A stretch of DNA of 64,000 nt. Source: Mogibacterium sp. Its GTDB lineage: Bacteria; Bacillota; Clostridia; Peptostreptococcales; Anaerovoracaceae. Below are positions 56,413 through 64,000 of this stretch, piece by piece. Made by a program: the position numbers and the translations under genes. A model generated the notes under the pieces. The model was given only the letters and a program-made list of their open reading frames with translations. It had not been told where the DNA came from and did no database searches. The stretch lies in the NCBI GenBank assembly GCA_017434025.1, contig JAFRGC010000066.1:1-64000 (forward strand), written 5' to 3'. Position 1 is the first letter of the stretch. Each line of letters opens with the position of its first letter.

Positions 56413-58830
56413 TTAAAGTACATGCCAGATATCCTCTGCATACTCTCTTATCGTCCTGTCACTGCTGAAGAATGCTGAATTCGCGACATTAGCGAGCGCC
56501 ATCTTGTTCCATTTCGCACGGTCGCTGTACGTTCTGTCGAGTTCTTCCCATGTCTTGACGTAAGAATCGAAGTCTCCGAGTACGAAGAATTCATCATTCT
56601 GATTGAGCAGAGCATCGCGGATGCCCCAGAAGTCCTGACCGCTGCCTCTGAAGAAACCGTCGATCAGCTGATCTGTGATGCGGATCAGTCTAGGGTCGCT
56701 GTCACGAGTGATCTGTGAGGAATATCCGCCGTGTCTGTAGAAATTGTCTACCTCGTCTGACGAATAACCGAAGATAAACATGTTGTCGTCACCGACGAGC
56801 TGATTGATCTCGACATTCGCTCCGTCCATCGTTCCGAGTGTGACTGCGCCGTTCATCATGAATTTCATGTTGCCGGTGCCGCTGGCTTCCTTGCCGGCTG
56901 TCGAGATCTGCTCACTGACATCAGCTGCAGGATAGATCAGCTGTGCATTCGAGACGCAGAAGTTCTCGATGTATACGACCTTGATCTTCTTGCTGACGAC
57001 AGGATCAGAGTTGACAATGTCCGCAAGGCTGTTGATGAACTTGATGACTTCCTTGGCGAACACATATCCCTGAGCAGCTTTGCCCGCGAAGATGAATGTG
57101 TAGTTGTTGATAGGCAGATCAGGGTTCTCCTTGAGTCTGTTGTACAGATCCAGGATCTTGAACGCGTTGAGCAGCTGTCTCTTGTACGCGTGGATCCTCT
57201 TGACCTGGACATCGAATATGGAATCAGGATCGACATCGATCTCCATATTCTTCCTGATGTACTCAGCAAGTCTGAGCTTGTTCTGCCTCTTGGCATCAGC
57301 AAACTCGCTCAGGAATACAGGGTCATCCATGTAATCGTTGAGCATATTGAGTCTGGAGAGATCGCTCTGCCACTTGTTGCCGATCGTCTTGTTGAACAAT
57401 GCGGTCATCGGAGGATTTGCCTGGATCAGGAATCTCCTGTGGCTGATGCCGTTGGTCTTGTTATTGAATTTATTAGGATTGAGTTCGTAGAACTTCTTGA
57501 AAACGGTCTTGGTCAGGATATCGCTGTGAAGAGCCGATACGCCGTTGACTGAGTGGCTGCCGATGACGGAAAGATTTGCCATCTTGACTTCGCCGTCCCA
57601 CAGAGCGGATGTCTCTCTCGAGAGTTCCTGCCAGTCAGGCGCCTCGATAGGCAGGCTCTTCTGCCAGCGTCTGTTGATCTCGTCGATGATCATGTAGATC
57701 CTCGGAAGCAGTTCCTGGAACTGCGGGATCTGCCACTTCTCGAGCGCTTCCGGAAGTACTGTATGGTTGGTGAAGGAAATGGTGTTCCTGGTGATCTGCC
57801 ATGCGTCCTTCCACTCCAGACCTTCTTCGTCCATCAGAACTCTCATGAGTTCAGGGATGCACATCGTCGGATGTGTATCATTGATATGGATCTGTACTCT
57901 CTCAGGGAGCTTCTCCCACTCTGTTCCGTATTTCGACTTGTATTCGCGGATGATCATTCCGATACCCGCAGCGACCAGGAAGTACTCCTGTCTGAGTCTC
58001 AGCTTCTTGCCGATACCCTGTCTGTCATCCGGATACAGAATGCTGGTGAGAGCTTCGATCTCACTTCTTTCCTTCATAGCAAGGCTGTAATTGCCGGCAT
58101 TGAACGCATCCATGTCGATGGTGTCGTGTACAGGCTGAGCGTCCCACAGGTGGAGTGTGTTGATCGTCGTTCCGCCAAAACCGAGGATCGGCACTTCGTA
58201 TGGCACCGCCCTGATCGTGGTGTAATCGACATGCTCGTATTCCATCACGCCGTCTTTGTACTGTCTGTCGACATGTCCTCCGAATCTTACGATCACGGAT
58301 TCATAAGGAAGCGGTCTTTCCCAGAGATAGCCCTCGTCAAGCCATGCGTCCGGCAGCTCGATCTGATATCCGTTCTCGATCTTCTGCTTGAAGAGACCGA
58401 ACTTATATCTGAGGCCCATTCCGTCGCCCTTGATCCCCAGCGCTGCCATCGAATCGATGAAGCACGCTGCCAGTCTTCCGAGGCCGCCGTTGCCGAGGCC
58501 CGGATCCGGCTCGACCGCACAAAGGGTCTCCAGGTCTGTTCCGAATGACTTGAGGGCTTCGTCAGCCTGATCTCTGATGCCCAGATTGATGAGGTAGTTC
58601 TCCATCAGTTTGCCGATCAGGAACTCCATGGAGAAGTAATATACTTTCTTGCCTTCCGGTGGTGCTGCAGGATCTGTAACAGCTGATCTGCGGACCGCTG
58701 CCTCGCGGTTGACCAGTCTTACGAGTACTGCGAACTTGTCTCTGTCGTTGAGCTTCTCCGGATGTCTCTCGAATAACTCTTCAGCTATACTTGCAAATTC
58801 TCTCTTGAAACTTTCTGTTGTTTTGATCAT
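56413..58830 (-). CDS. glgP: Glycogen phosphorylase
   Basis: An 805-residue GT35 enzyme with the PLP site KEASGTGNMKF and the family motif around NGGLGRLAACFIDSMA. It releases glucose-1-phosphate from glycogen. Full length; the start lies 37 bp after the glgB stop. Confidence 0.97.
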   Translation of the reverse strand: MIKTTESFKREFASIAEELFERHPEKLNDRDKFAVLVRLVNREAAVRRSAVTDPAAPPEGKKVYYFSMEFLIGKLMENYLINLGIRDQADEALKSFGTDLETLCAVEPDPGLGNGGLGRLAACFIDSMAALGIKGDGMGLRYKFGLFKQKIENGYQIELPDAWLDEGYLWERPLPYESVIVRFGGHVDRQYKDGVMEYEHVDYTTIRAVPYEVPILGFGGTTINTLHLWDAQPVHDTIDMDAFNAGNYSLAMKERSEIEALTSILYPDDRQGIGKKLRLRQEYFLVAAGIGMIIREYKSKYGTEWEKLPERVQIHINDTHPTMCIPELMRVLMDEEGLEWKDAWQITRNTISFTNHTVLPEALEKWQIPQFQELLPRIYMIIDEINRRWQKSLPIEAPDWQELSRETSALWDGEVKMANLSVIGSHSVNGVSALHSDILTKTVFKKFYELNPNKFNNKTNGISHRRFLIQANPPMTALFNKTIGNKWQSDLSRLNMLNDYMDDPVFLSEFADAKRQNKLRLAEYIRKNMEIDVDPDSIFDVQVKRIHAYKRQLLNAFKILDLYNRLKENPDLPINNYTFIFAGKAAQGYVFAKEVIKFINSLADIVNSDPVVSKKIKVVYIENFCVSNAQLIYPAADVSEQISTAGKEASGTGNMKFMMNGAVTLGTMDGANVEINQLVGDDNMFIFGYSSDEVDNFYRHGGYSSQITRDSDPRLIRITDQLIDGFFRGSGQDFWGIRDALLNQNDEFFVLGDFDSYVKTWEELDRTYSDRAKWNKMALANVANSAFFSSDRTIREYAEDIWHVL

Positions 58831-58867
58831 ATAATCTCGTTTATCCCTTCTGTTAGTTATATTGTAT

Positions 58868-60781
58868 CTATCTCTTCTTGCGGAAAATCGCGCCTCCTAC
58901 CACCGGCAGTTTGACGGTGATCGAGTACGGCATTCCGTGTGCAGGTTTCTTCTTCGCTCTGACCTGCCTTGTATTGACTCTGTTGCTGCCTGCGTATTTC
59001 GCAGCGTCAGAGTTGAAGATCTCTTTGTAAAATCCCTTCTCAGGAACTCCTATCGTGAATTCATCAAAGGCTACGACTGCCGTGTTCAGAGCTACTACCA
59101 GCAGCTCGTCTTCGGAGCCGTCCTTCGCTGCCCCATGACTCATCCTCGTATATGTATAGATGTTCTGCGCAGCATTGTCGGCATCGATCCACTTGAATCC
59201 TTCCCAGGAATTATCATCGGCCCAGAGTGCAGGATGCTCCAGATATACTGCGTTCAGATCGTGGATGTACTTCTGATACTTCGCGTGATTGTCGTATCCG
59301 AGCAGGAACCACTCGAGCTGCTCGTATTCGCGCCACTCGATGAACTGTCCGATCTCATAGCCCATGAAATTGAGCTTCTTGCCCGGATGTGTCATCTGAT
59401 ACAGCGCCAGCAGCCTGATCCCCGCAAACTGTCTCCAGATATCGCCCGGCATCCTGCCGATCAGCGAGAGTTTGCCATGCACGACTTCATCGTGCGACAG
59501 TGGCAGGATATAGTTCTCGCTGTACGCGTAAGTCATGGAGAAAGTCAGTTTGTTATGACCGGTGCTCCTGTATGGGAAGTCATACTTCATGTATTCGAGC
59601 GTATCGTTCATCCAGCCCATGTTCCACTTGTAGTGGAATCCCAGGCCGCCATCTTCAGGCGGTTTGGTCACCATCGGCCACGCAGAGCTCTCTTCCGCTA
59701 CGGTGAAAACGCCCTTGAATGACGTTCCGACCATGTAGTTGAACTCCCTCAGGAAATCGATAGCGTCCAGGTCAGCGTCTCCGCCTTCCTTGTTGGTCCT
59801 CTTAGCCGATGGATCCGTGACACCGAAGTTCAGGTACAGCATGCTGCTGACTCCGTCCACTCTGATACCGTCAATGTGATATTCATCGAGCCAGTACATA
59901 GCGTTGGACAGGAGGAAACTCCTGACCTGCGTCCTGCCGAAGTCGAATTTGTATGTACCCCAGTCAGGATGGATCACGCTCTCATAGAGCTTGCCTCCGT
60001 TGAAGTTGGCAAGTCCCTGTTCGTCCGGACAGAGATGTCCCGGCACCCAGTCGATGATCACGCCAATACCGTCCCTGTGGCAGGCATCGATAAAGTATTT
60101 GAAGTCTTTCGGCGTTCCGTATCTCGCTGTCGGGGCATAGTAACCTGTGACCTGATAGCCCCAGGACGCGTCGAGCGGATGCTCCATCACAGGCAGCAGT
60201 TCGATATGCGTATATCCCATGTCCTTGACATATGGGATCAGCTCGTCTGCACATTCCCTGTAATTATAGAATCCGTCCTCGCCCGGATGTCTCTTCCAGG
60301 AGCCGAGATGCACTTCGTAGATATTCATCGGAGAAGTGAACGAGTCCGTCTGCTCTCTCCTGCTGATCCACTCCGCGTCATTCCACCTGTATGAGATATC
60401 TCTGATCACAGATGCGGTCCCCGGTCTTCTCTCCGCTCCGAACGCGAACGGATCGGCCTTGAGCACATGCTCGCCTGACAGGAACTCTATGTCGTATTTG
60501 TATCTGTCACCGACGCCGGCTCCCTCAACGAAGCCGGTATAGATACCGGTATCTCCTATGCACTCCAGCACGAACTCCTCATCCGACGGATTCCAAGCAT
60601 TGAAATCACCCGTGACCCTGACCTCCTTCACATCAGGTGCCCAGACAGTGAACTGGACTCCGCCGTTGGTTATATGCGCACCAAAAGTCCGGTAGGCGTG
60701 ATAGCACTTGCCGGTATTGTACAGATAGATCAGCTCATTGCTGAGCTTCTCCCTAATTGGATTGGTCTGATATTGTTTCAT
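58868..60781 (-). CDS. glgB: 1,4-alpha-glucan branching enzyme
   Basis: A 637-residue GH13 protein with an N-terminal CBM48 domain (VQFTVWAPDVKEVRVTGDFN), catalytic Asp in DGIRVDGVSSMLY, Glu in TVAEESSAWP and Asp in LSHDEVVHG. It introduces alpha-1,6 branches. First gene of the glycogen unit. Start at MKQYQT; six extra codons upstream lack support. Confidence 0.96.
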   Translation of the reverse strand: MKQYQTNPIREKLSNELIYLYNTGKCYHAYRTFGAHITNGGVQFTVWAPDVKEVRVTGDFNAWNPSDEEFVLECIGDTGIYTGFVEGAGVGDRYKYDIEFLSGEHVLKADPFAFGAERRPGTASVIRDISYRWNDAEWISRREQTDSFTSPMNIYEVHLGSWKRHPGEDGFYNYRECADELIPYVKDMGYTHIELLPVMEHPLDASWGYQVTGYYAPTARYGTPKDFKYFIDACHRDGIGVIIDWVPGHLCPDEQGLANFNGGKLYESVIHPDWGTYKFDFGRTQVRSFLLSNAMYWLDEYHIDGIRVDGVSSMLYLNFGVTDPSAKRTNKEGGDADLDAIDFLREFNYMVGTSFKGVFTVAEESSAWPMVTKPPEDGGLGFHYKWNMGWMNDTLEYMKYDFPYRSTGHNKLTFSMTYAYSENYILPLSHDEVVHGKLSLIGRMPGDIWRQFAGIRLLALYQMTHPGKKLNFMGYEIGQFIEWREYEQLEWFLLGYDNHAKYQKYIHDLNAVYLEHPALWADDNSWEGFKWIDADNAAQNIYTYTRMSHGAAKDGSEDELLVVALNTAVVAFDEFTIGVPEKGFYKEIFNSDAAKYAGSNRVNTRQVRAKKKPAHGMPYSITVKLPVVGGAIFRKKR

Positions 60782-60861
60782 ATGCAAATAATACCACATA
60801 TTGTGGCCTGATTGGAAATTTTAATGGATGAACTTAGGATTGTTGTTTAATTCACACTATT

Positions 60862-60892
60862 GAAAAGCCCCGCCGGTCCATCCGGCAGGGCT
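60862..60892 (-). terminator. Terminator between the STAS module and glgB
   Basis: AGCCCTGCCGG and CCGGCGGGGCT pair around TGGAC/ATGGA loop bases; TTTTC follows on the minus strand. It ends the anti-sigma module before the glycogen operon. Confidence 0.88.
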
Positions 60893-60925
60893 AATGTCTC
60901 CTCATATTACGATATTACGGCTGTT

Positions 60926-61354
60926 TTAGAGCAGTTTGAGTATCCTGACGATATTATGGCCGCCTGAGAACTCATATGTGACTTCGTCCATGGATTTCTT
61001 GACCATGAAGATCCCAAGTCCGCCGATCTCCCTCTCCTCGGCTGGCATTGTCACATCAGGATCCTCTTTCGCCAGCGGATCGTAAGGGATCCCTGAATCC
61101 TCGAAGGTGATCTCTACCGCCTTCGGATCCTCCAGGTGTCTGATCCTGATAACGGCTTCGCCTGTACCCGGTTCATAGGCGTACTTGGCGATATTAGTGT
61201 ACAGTTCTTCGGCCGCGATCTCGATCATCATCTGGGTTTTCATGTCACAGCCAACCGATTCGAGTTCAGTGTCGACGAACTCGAGCACATCAGGCAGATT
61301 TGATACCTCTGCCTGTACCGTAAGAGTTGTATACGCGTCTGCGCAGTTTCTCAT
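60926..61354 (-). CDS. RsbW/SpoIIAB-like anti-sigma ATP-binding kinase
   Basis: A 142-residue HATPase: N-box EIAAEELYTNIAKYAY, G1-type DSGIPYDPL, G2 GGLGIFMVKKS. Such kinases bind sigma or other partners and phosphorylate STAS antagonists. Start at MRNC because GGAG lies eight bases upstream. Two STAS-domain proteins upstream are the probable substrates. Confidence 0.9.
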   Translation of the reverse strand: MRNCADAYTTLTVQAEVSNLPDVLEFVDTELESVGCDMKTQMMIEIAAEELYTNIAKYAYEPGTGEAVIRIRHLEDPKAVEITFEDSGIPYDPLAKEDPDVTMPAEEREIGGLGIFMVKKSMDEVTYEFSGGHNIVRILKLL

Positions 61355-61378
61355 GGCTGTATCTCCAAAATGCAATGA

Positions 61379-62536
61379 TCAGATAGCAAGAGAATCGACT
61401 TTGTCCAGCAGCGATATGAGTTCGCCTTTCCACAGCTCGATCTCTGCCTTGCCGTCTTCCGTCTCAAGGCCTTTGCGTCTTATGGAACGGCGGATGAGTC
61501 TGGTGTATCCCACGATCTTCGCCTTGTCCTCGATGCCCTTGATGACATCCGGATCATCGGTGCCCGCGTATGCCTTGAGGACCTTGTCCCAGAACTTTGC
61601 AGCTGTTTCGTAGTCAAATCCCTGGAATTCGAGGATCTTGTTATGATCGTATTCACTGAATCCTATGAACGCGTTGAACATCGATCCGAGCTCGAACACC
61701 GGATCTCCGACCGCAAGTGTATCCATGTCGATCAGCAGGACTTCTTCATCCGTAAGTTCGACGTTCTTGGTATGATAATCTCCGTGGATCATATGGTCAT
61801 TGTGCGGTACTGCTTCGACCAGCGCACGGAGCTTGCTGCCTTCCTCTTCCGGCAGATATTCACTGGTAAACTTCGCCCAATCGAGTGCTGTCTCCTTCAT
61901 GTCAGGGAGTTTGCCCTCCGGAACGACAGTGCTGTGGATCTTCCTCAGCAGATCAACATACTCGTTGACACACCAGTCGAGTTTGTCCGGTTCTGTTGCG
62001 AGGATCGTGGAGAAGGATCTGGCGTTGAGCAGCTCAAATACGGAACCATAGGTGTCACCGACTCTGACGACATCGTACGAAATTGCCGTAGGTATGCCGA
62101 GGATCAGCGCGAGTTTGGCCACTTCGCGCTCATGTTCGATCTCTTCAAGTGCGTCAGAATTATTGAATACTTTGACTACGTTGTCCTTGTCGATACGGTA
62201 GATGGTCCCGTTCGCTCCTTTGCCGATCACTTCGCAGCCCTCAATGGACACTTCCTTATATGCTCTGTGGATTTCCATCATCTGTGTGAATCCGGTCATA
62301 TCGAAGATATCGTATACCTCCGGGCTGACATTGATGATGGTGAGCTGTTCATGATCCTTGCGCAGCTGAAGTATAGCCCTCAGTCCTGCGCTCGAGATGT
62401 ATTCGAGATCCTGGGCATCCAGGATCACCGGCGTGTCTCTGTCATCTCCCGCACGGCTCAGAAGGTCCTTCTTGACTTCCTCTGCATTACCGGAATCGAT
62501 GCGTCCGGTCAGTTCTATTTTGATTGCATCACTCAT
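61379..62536 (-). CDS. STAS – aminoglycoside-phosphotransferase-like kinase fusion
   Basis: A 385-residue protein. Residues 1-100 are a STAS domain with the phosphorylatable serine in DLEYISSAGLRAILQ. From about 115 a kinase-like fold follows: GKGANGTIYRI..VVKVF (lysine loop), HGDYHTKN (catalytic Asp/Asn) and LLIDMDT (metal-binding Asp). TIGR02172-like small-molecule kinases resemble the second half. The join of an anti-sigma antagonist with a kinase is not usual. It sits between a free STAS protein and the RsbW-like gene. Confidence 0.87.
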   Translation of the reverse strand: MSDAIKIELTGRIDSGNAEEVKKDLLSRAGDDRDTPVILDAQDLEYISSAGLRAILQLRKDHEQLTIINVSPEVYDIFDMTGFTQMMEIHRAYKEVSIEGCEVIGKGANGTIYRIDKDNVVKVFNNSDALEEIEHEREVAKLALILGIPTAISYDVVRVGDTYGSVFELLNARSFSTILATEPDKLDWCVNEYVDLLRKIHSTVVPEGKLPDMKETALDWAKFTSEYLPEEEGSKLRALVEAVPHNDHMIHGDYHTKNVELTDEEVLLIDMDTLAVGDPVFELGSMFNAFIGFSEYDHNKILEFQGFDYETAAKFWDKVLKAYAGTDDPDVIKGIEDKAKIVGYTRLIRRSIRRKGLETEDGKAEIELWKGELISLLDKVDSLAI

Positions 62537-62660
62537 GGTTACGGTTACTCTTTCTGTACTGCGACAACTGCTGTCCTGCCCATCCTCTGCATACGAAAAC
62601 CCTCCGGAAGCGTCAGCAATCGGAAGGTCTTGTCGCATCAGAATCCTCTGATGCAGCAGA

Positions 62661-62957
62661 TCATTCTATTGTGAGGATATCGGTGAATCCTGTGACTTCA
62701 AAGATCTCTTTGACGATATCGTTAACGCCCCTGACGATCATCTCACCCTGATTGTTCATCATTCTCTGCGCTCTGAGCAGAACTCTGAGTCCGGCAGATG
62801 AAATATACTCAAGGTCACTGAAATCGATCGTGAGTTTCGTCACGCCCTGAAGGCCGTCTTCAAGTTCGCGTTCGAGTTCCGGAGCTGTGGTCGTGTCCAG
62901 CCTTCCTGATACCTTGACCAGGAAATCACCGTCGTTTCTGGTTTTCTCGATTGTCAT
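62661..62957 (-). CDS. STAS-domain anti-sigma factor antagonist
   Basis: A 98-residue single STAS domain with DLEYISSAGLRVLLRAQ (phosphorylatable serine). It would release sigma, or another target, from the RsbW-like kinase when dephosphorylated. Its STAS sequence closely matches that of the fused protein downstream, suggesting duplication. Confidence 0.93.
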   Translation of the reverse strand: MTIEKTRNDGDFLVKVSGRLDTTTAPELERELEDGLQGVTKLTIDFSDLEYISSAGLRVLLRAQRMMNNQGEMIVRGVNDIVKEIFEVTGFTDILTIE

Positions 62958-62972
62958 GTGACTGTCCCCTTA

Positions 62973-64000
62973 TTACTGTTCCCAAGTTCCCAAAGCCTTG
63001 CTGAGGTGGACTATGAAGTCCTGCACGTTGGTGATGATGCCCTTCGCGCTTAGGCTGCCTCTGTCAGCCAGTTTGTTGACTGTGAATTCTGAGATGTCTA
63101 CACAGTAGAAGTATACCTGTCTTACCGTGCCGTCTTCAAGTACTCTGTATGAAGGTGTCATGTTGCCCACAGCGATGGAATGCAGCATCGTTGCCATGCA
63201 GATCACTGTTGTGGCACCTCTGACTTCATCACGCATCCTGTCCTGTGCTTCATATACATCGCCGAAAACAGGAGGCAGCGGGCCGTCATCTCTGATCGAT
63301 CCGCCGAGTACGTACGGAATGCCCATCTTCTCACACGCGTAGATGATACCGTTGTCGACGTGCTCTTCCTCGAGGAATTTCGCGACTGTCCCGTGATATC
63401 TCACGCGGTTGATCGTCTCAAGGTGATTGTAATGTCCGTTGTGGACGCTTTCCTGTGTATAGATGTTCTGTCCGAGAGCGGTCTTGAGATATGCTCCTTC
63501 GAGGTCGTGCGCAGCGAGCGCGTTGCCCGCGAGCAGAGCGTGTACATAACCGCCTTCAACGATCCCCTGAAAAGCTCTTCGCGCGTCGTGGTCGAACGCG
63601 AACGCAGGTCCCATGACCCAGACGATCTTGCCATGGTCCTTCTCGTATCTGAGAACTTCATACAGTTCGTCGTAATCTACCGAGAACGCGGTTTCTCTGG
63701 ATCTTGAAGTCCTGAACGCGAAAACGTCTTTCTCTATTGCCTTGCCTTCCGAGAAACCGTACGGATATACGTAGATACCGTCTTCGCCGTTCTCGGTCCT
63801 GCCGACCGCTACCATGTCGCCCTTGTTCAGGTTGCGGAACTCCACTACGTGGATCTTGCCGTCTCTGAGTACCGGAACACAGTCCATTCGGCTCTCCTCT
63901 GCCAGGAGCCACTTCCCGTCTACCTTGAAGTATTCAGGGAAGATGCTCATCGCGTGGAAGTTCTCCGGTGCAACGCCGTCAAATGGTGCAGGTTCGAAAA
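62973..64000 (-). CDS. TIGR00300-like (LOR/SDH, AgrE C-domain-like) protein, partial
   Basis: The frame is open to the right edge, so the N-terminus is missing. The visible 340 residues include PAPFDGVAPENFHA..IFPEYFKVDG, typical of the start of the LOR/SDH conserved domain, then VWVMGPAFAFDHDARRAFQ, a HDLEGAYLKTALGQ core and YVLGGSIRDDGPLPPVFGD. Relatives act in arginine/ornithine or saccharopine metabolism (for example ornithine cyclodeaminase-type). Function here unknown; the stop is 15 bp before the STAS gene start, so it may be in one operon with the regulators. Confidence 0.75.
   Translation of the reverse strand, partial: FEPAPFDGVAPENFHAMSIFPEYFKVDGKWLLAEESRMDCVPVLRDGKIHVVEFRNLNKGDMVAVGRTENGEDGIYVYPYGFSEGKAIEKDVFAFRTSRSRETAFSVDYDELYEVLRYEKDHGKIVWVMGPAFAFDHDARRAFQGIVEGGYVHALLAGNALAAHDLEGAYLKTALGQNIYTQESVHNGHYNHLETINRVRYHGTVAKFLEEEHVDNGIIYACEKMGIPYVLGGSIRDDGPLPPVFGDVYEAQDRMRDEVRGATTVICMATMLHSIAVGNMTPSYRVLEDGTVRQVYFYCVDISEFTVNKLADRGSLSAKGIITNVQDFIVHLSKALGTWEQ

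Overview
The window looks like a chromosomal segment of an anaerobic, amino-acid-fermenting Clostridia-type Firmicute. The evidence is a glgC/glgD pair, a tungsten-type aldehyde ferredoxin oxidoreductase, a biotin-dependent Na+-pumping decarboxylase, ATP-dependent PEP carboxykinase, RsbW/STAS proteins and strong Shine-Dalgarno sites. A family-level guess (Anaerovoracaceae/Family XIII-like) is inference only. Most genes lie on the minus strand.

Layout. 0.1-4.8 kb is an AT-richer accessory island with a SUKH immunity gene, a clipped nuclease-like gene, an N-terminally deleted GmrSD-type gene and a TIR protein. 5.0-6.4 kb has an unknown gene and an ADP-ribosylglycohydrolase. 6.5-7.4 kb is tRNA operon A, read leftwards. 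7.6-8.9 kb is a split ThrE exporter. 9-10.9 kb has small genes and a 62-bp hairpin repeat array between two 80-bp direct repeats. 10.9-22 kb runs from acylphosphatase through molybdenum/tungsten cofactor genes to an aldehyde oxidoreductase cluster, with a divergent LysR gene. 23.0-26.8 kb holds tRNA operons C and B. 26.8-27.6 kb is repeats. 27.8-36.8 kb holds a double-TIR/TPR protein, a YbaK deacylase, a MoxR/VWA pair, a leucine-rich-repeat protein, Hsp33 and a macrodomain. 37-48 kb is an aspartate/asparagine to oxaloacetate pathway coupled to a Na+ pump. 49-60.8 kb is glycogen metabolism. 60.9-64 kb is an anti-sigma/STAS module and a partial TIGR00300-like gene.

The most striking system is in the tRNA operons. 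Each of the three transcription units (A, B, C) begins with an open reading frame of exactly 42 codons with a good ribosome site. A Rho-independent terminator follows immediately before the first tRNA or tRNA-like gene. In each leader a GAGACA-containing segment at about codons 29-34 can pair with the 5' arm of that terminator, giving mutually exclusive antiterminator and terminator hairpins. The variable part of each leader peptide is enriched for the amino acids of the tRNAs its own operon encodes. Leader A is rich in Arg, Thr and Pro, and operon A has Arg, Thr, Pro and Lys tRNAs. Lys codons follow the split exactly: AAG in leader A, which encodes tRNA-Lys(CTT), and AAA in leader C, which encodes tRNA-Lys(TTT). 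I infer ribosome-mediated attenuation in which tRNA operons sense shortage of their own products.

The same operons contain three copies of a ~135-nt RNA that looks like a circularly permuted tRNA: T-arm and 3' acceptor strand first, then a loop, then 5' acceptor strand and D-arm, closed by a covarying stem. Several ordinary tRNAs are also odd: altered 19-56 elbow pairs, C33, and short-variable-loop tRNA-Leu. No database search was possible; all family names come from motif recognition.
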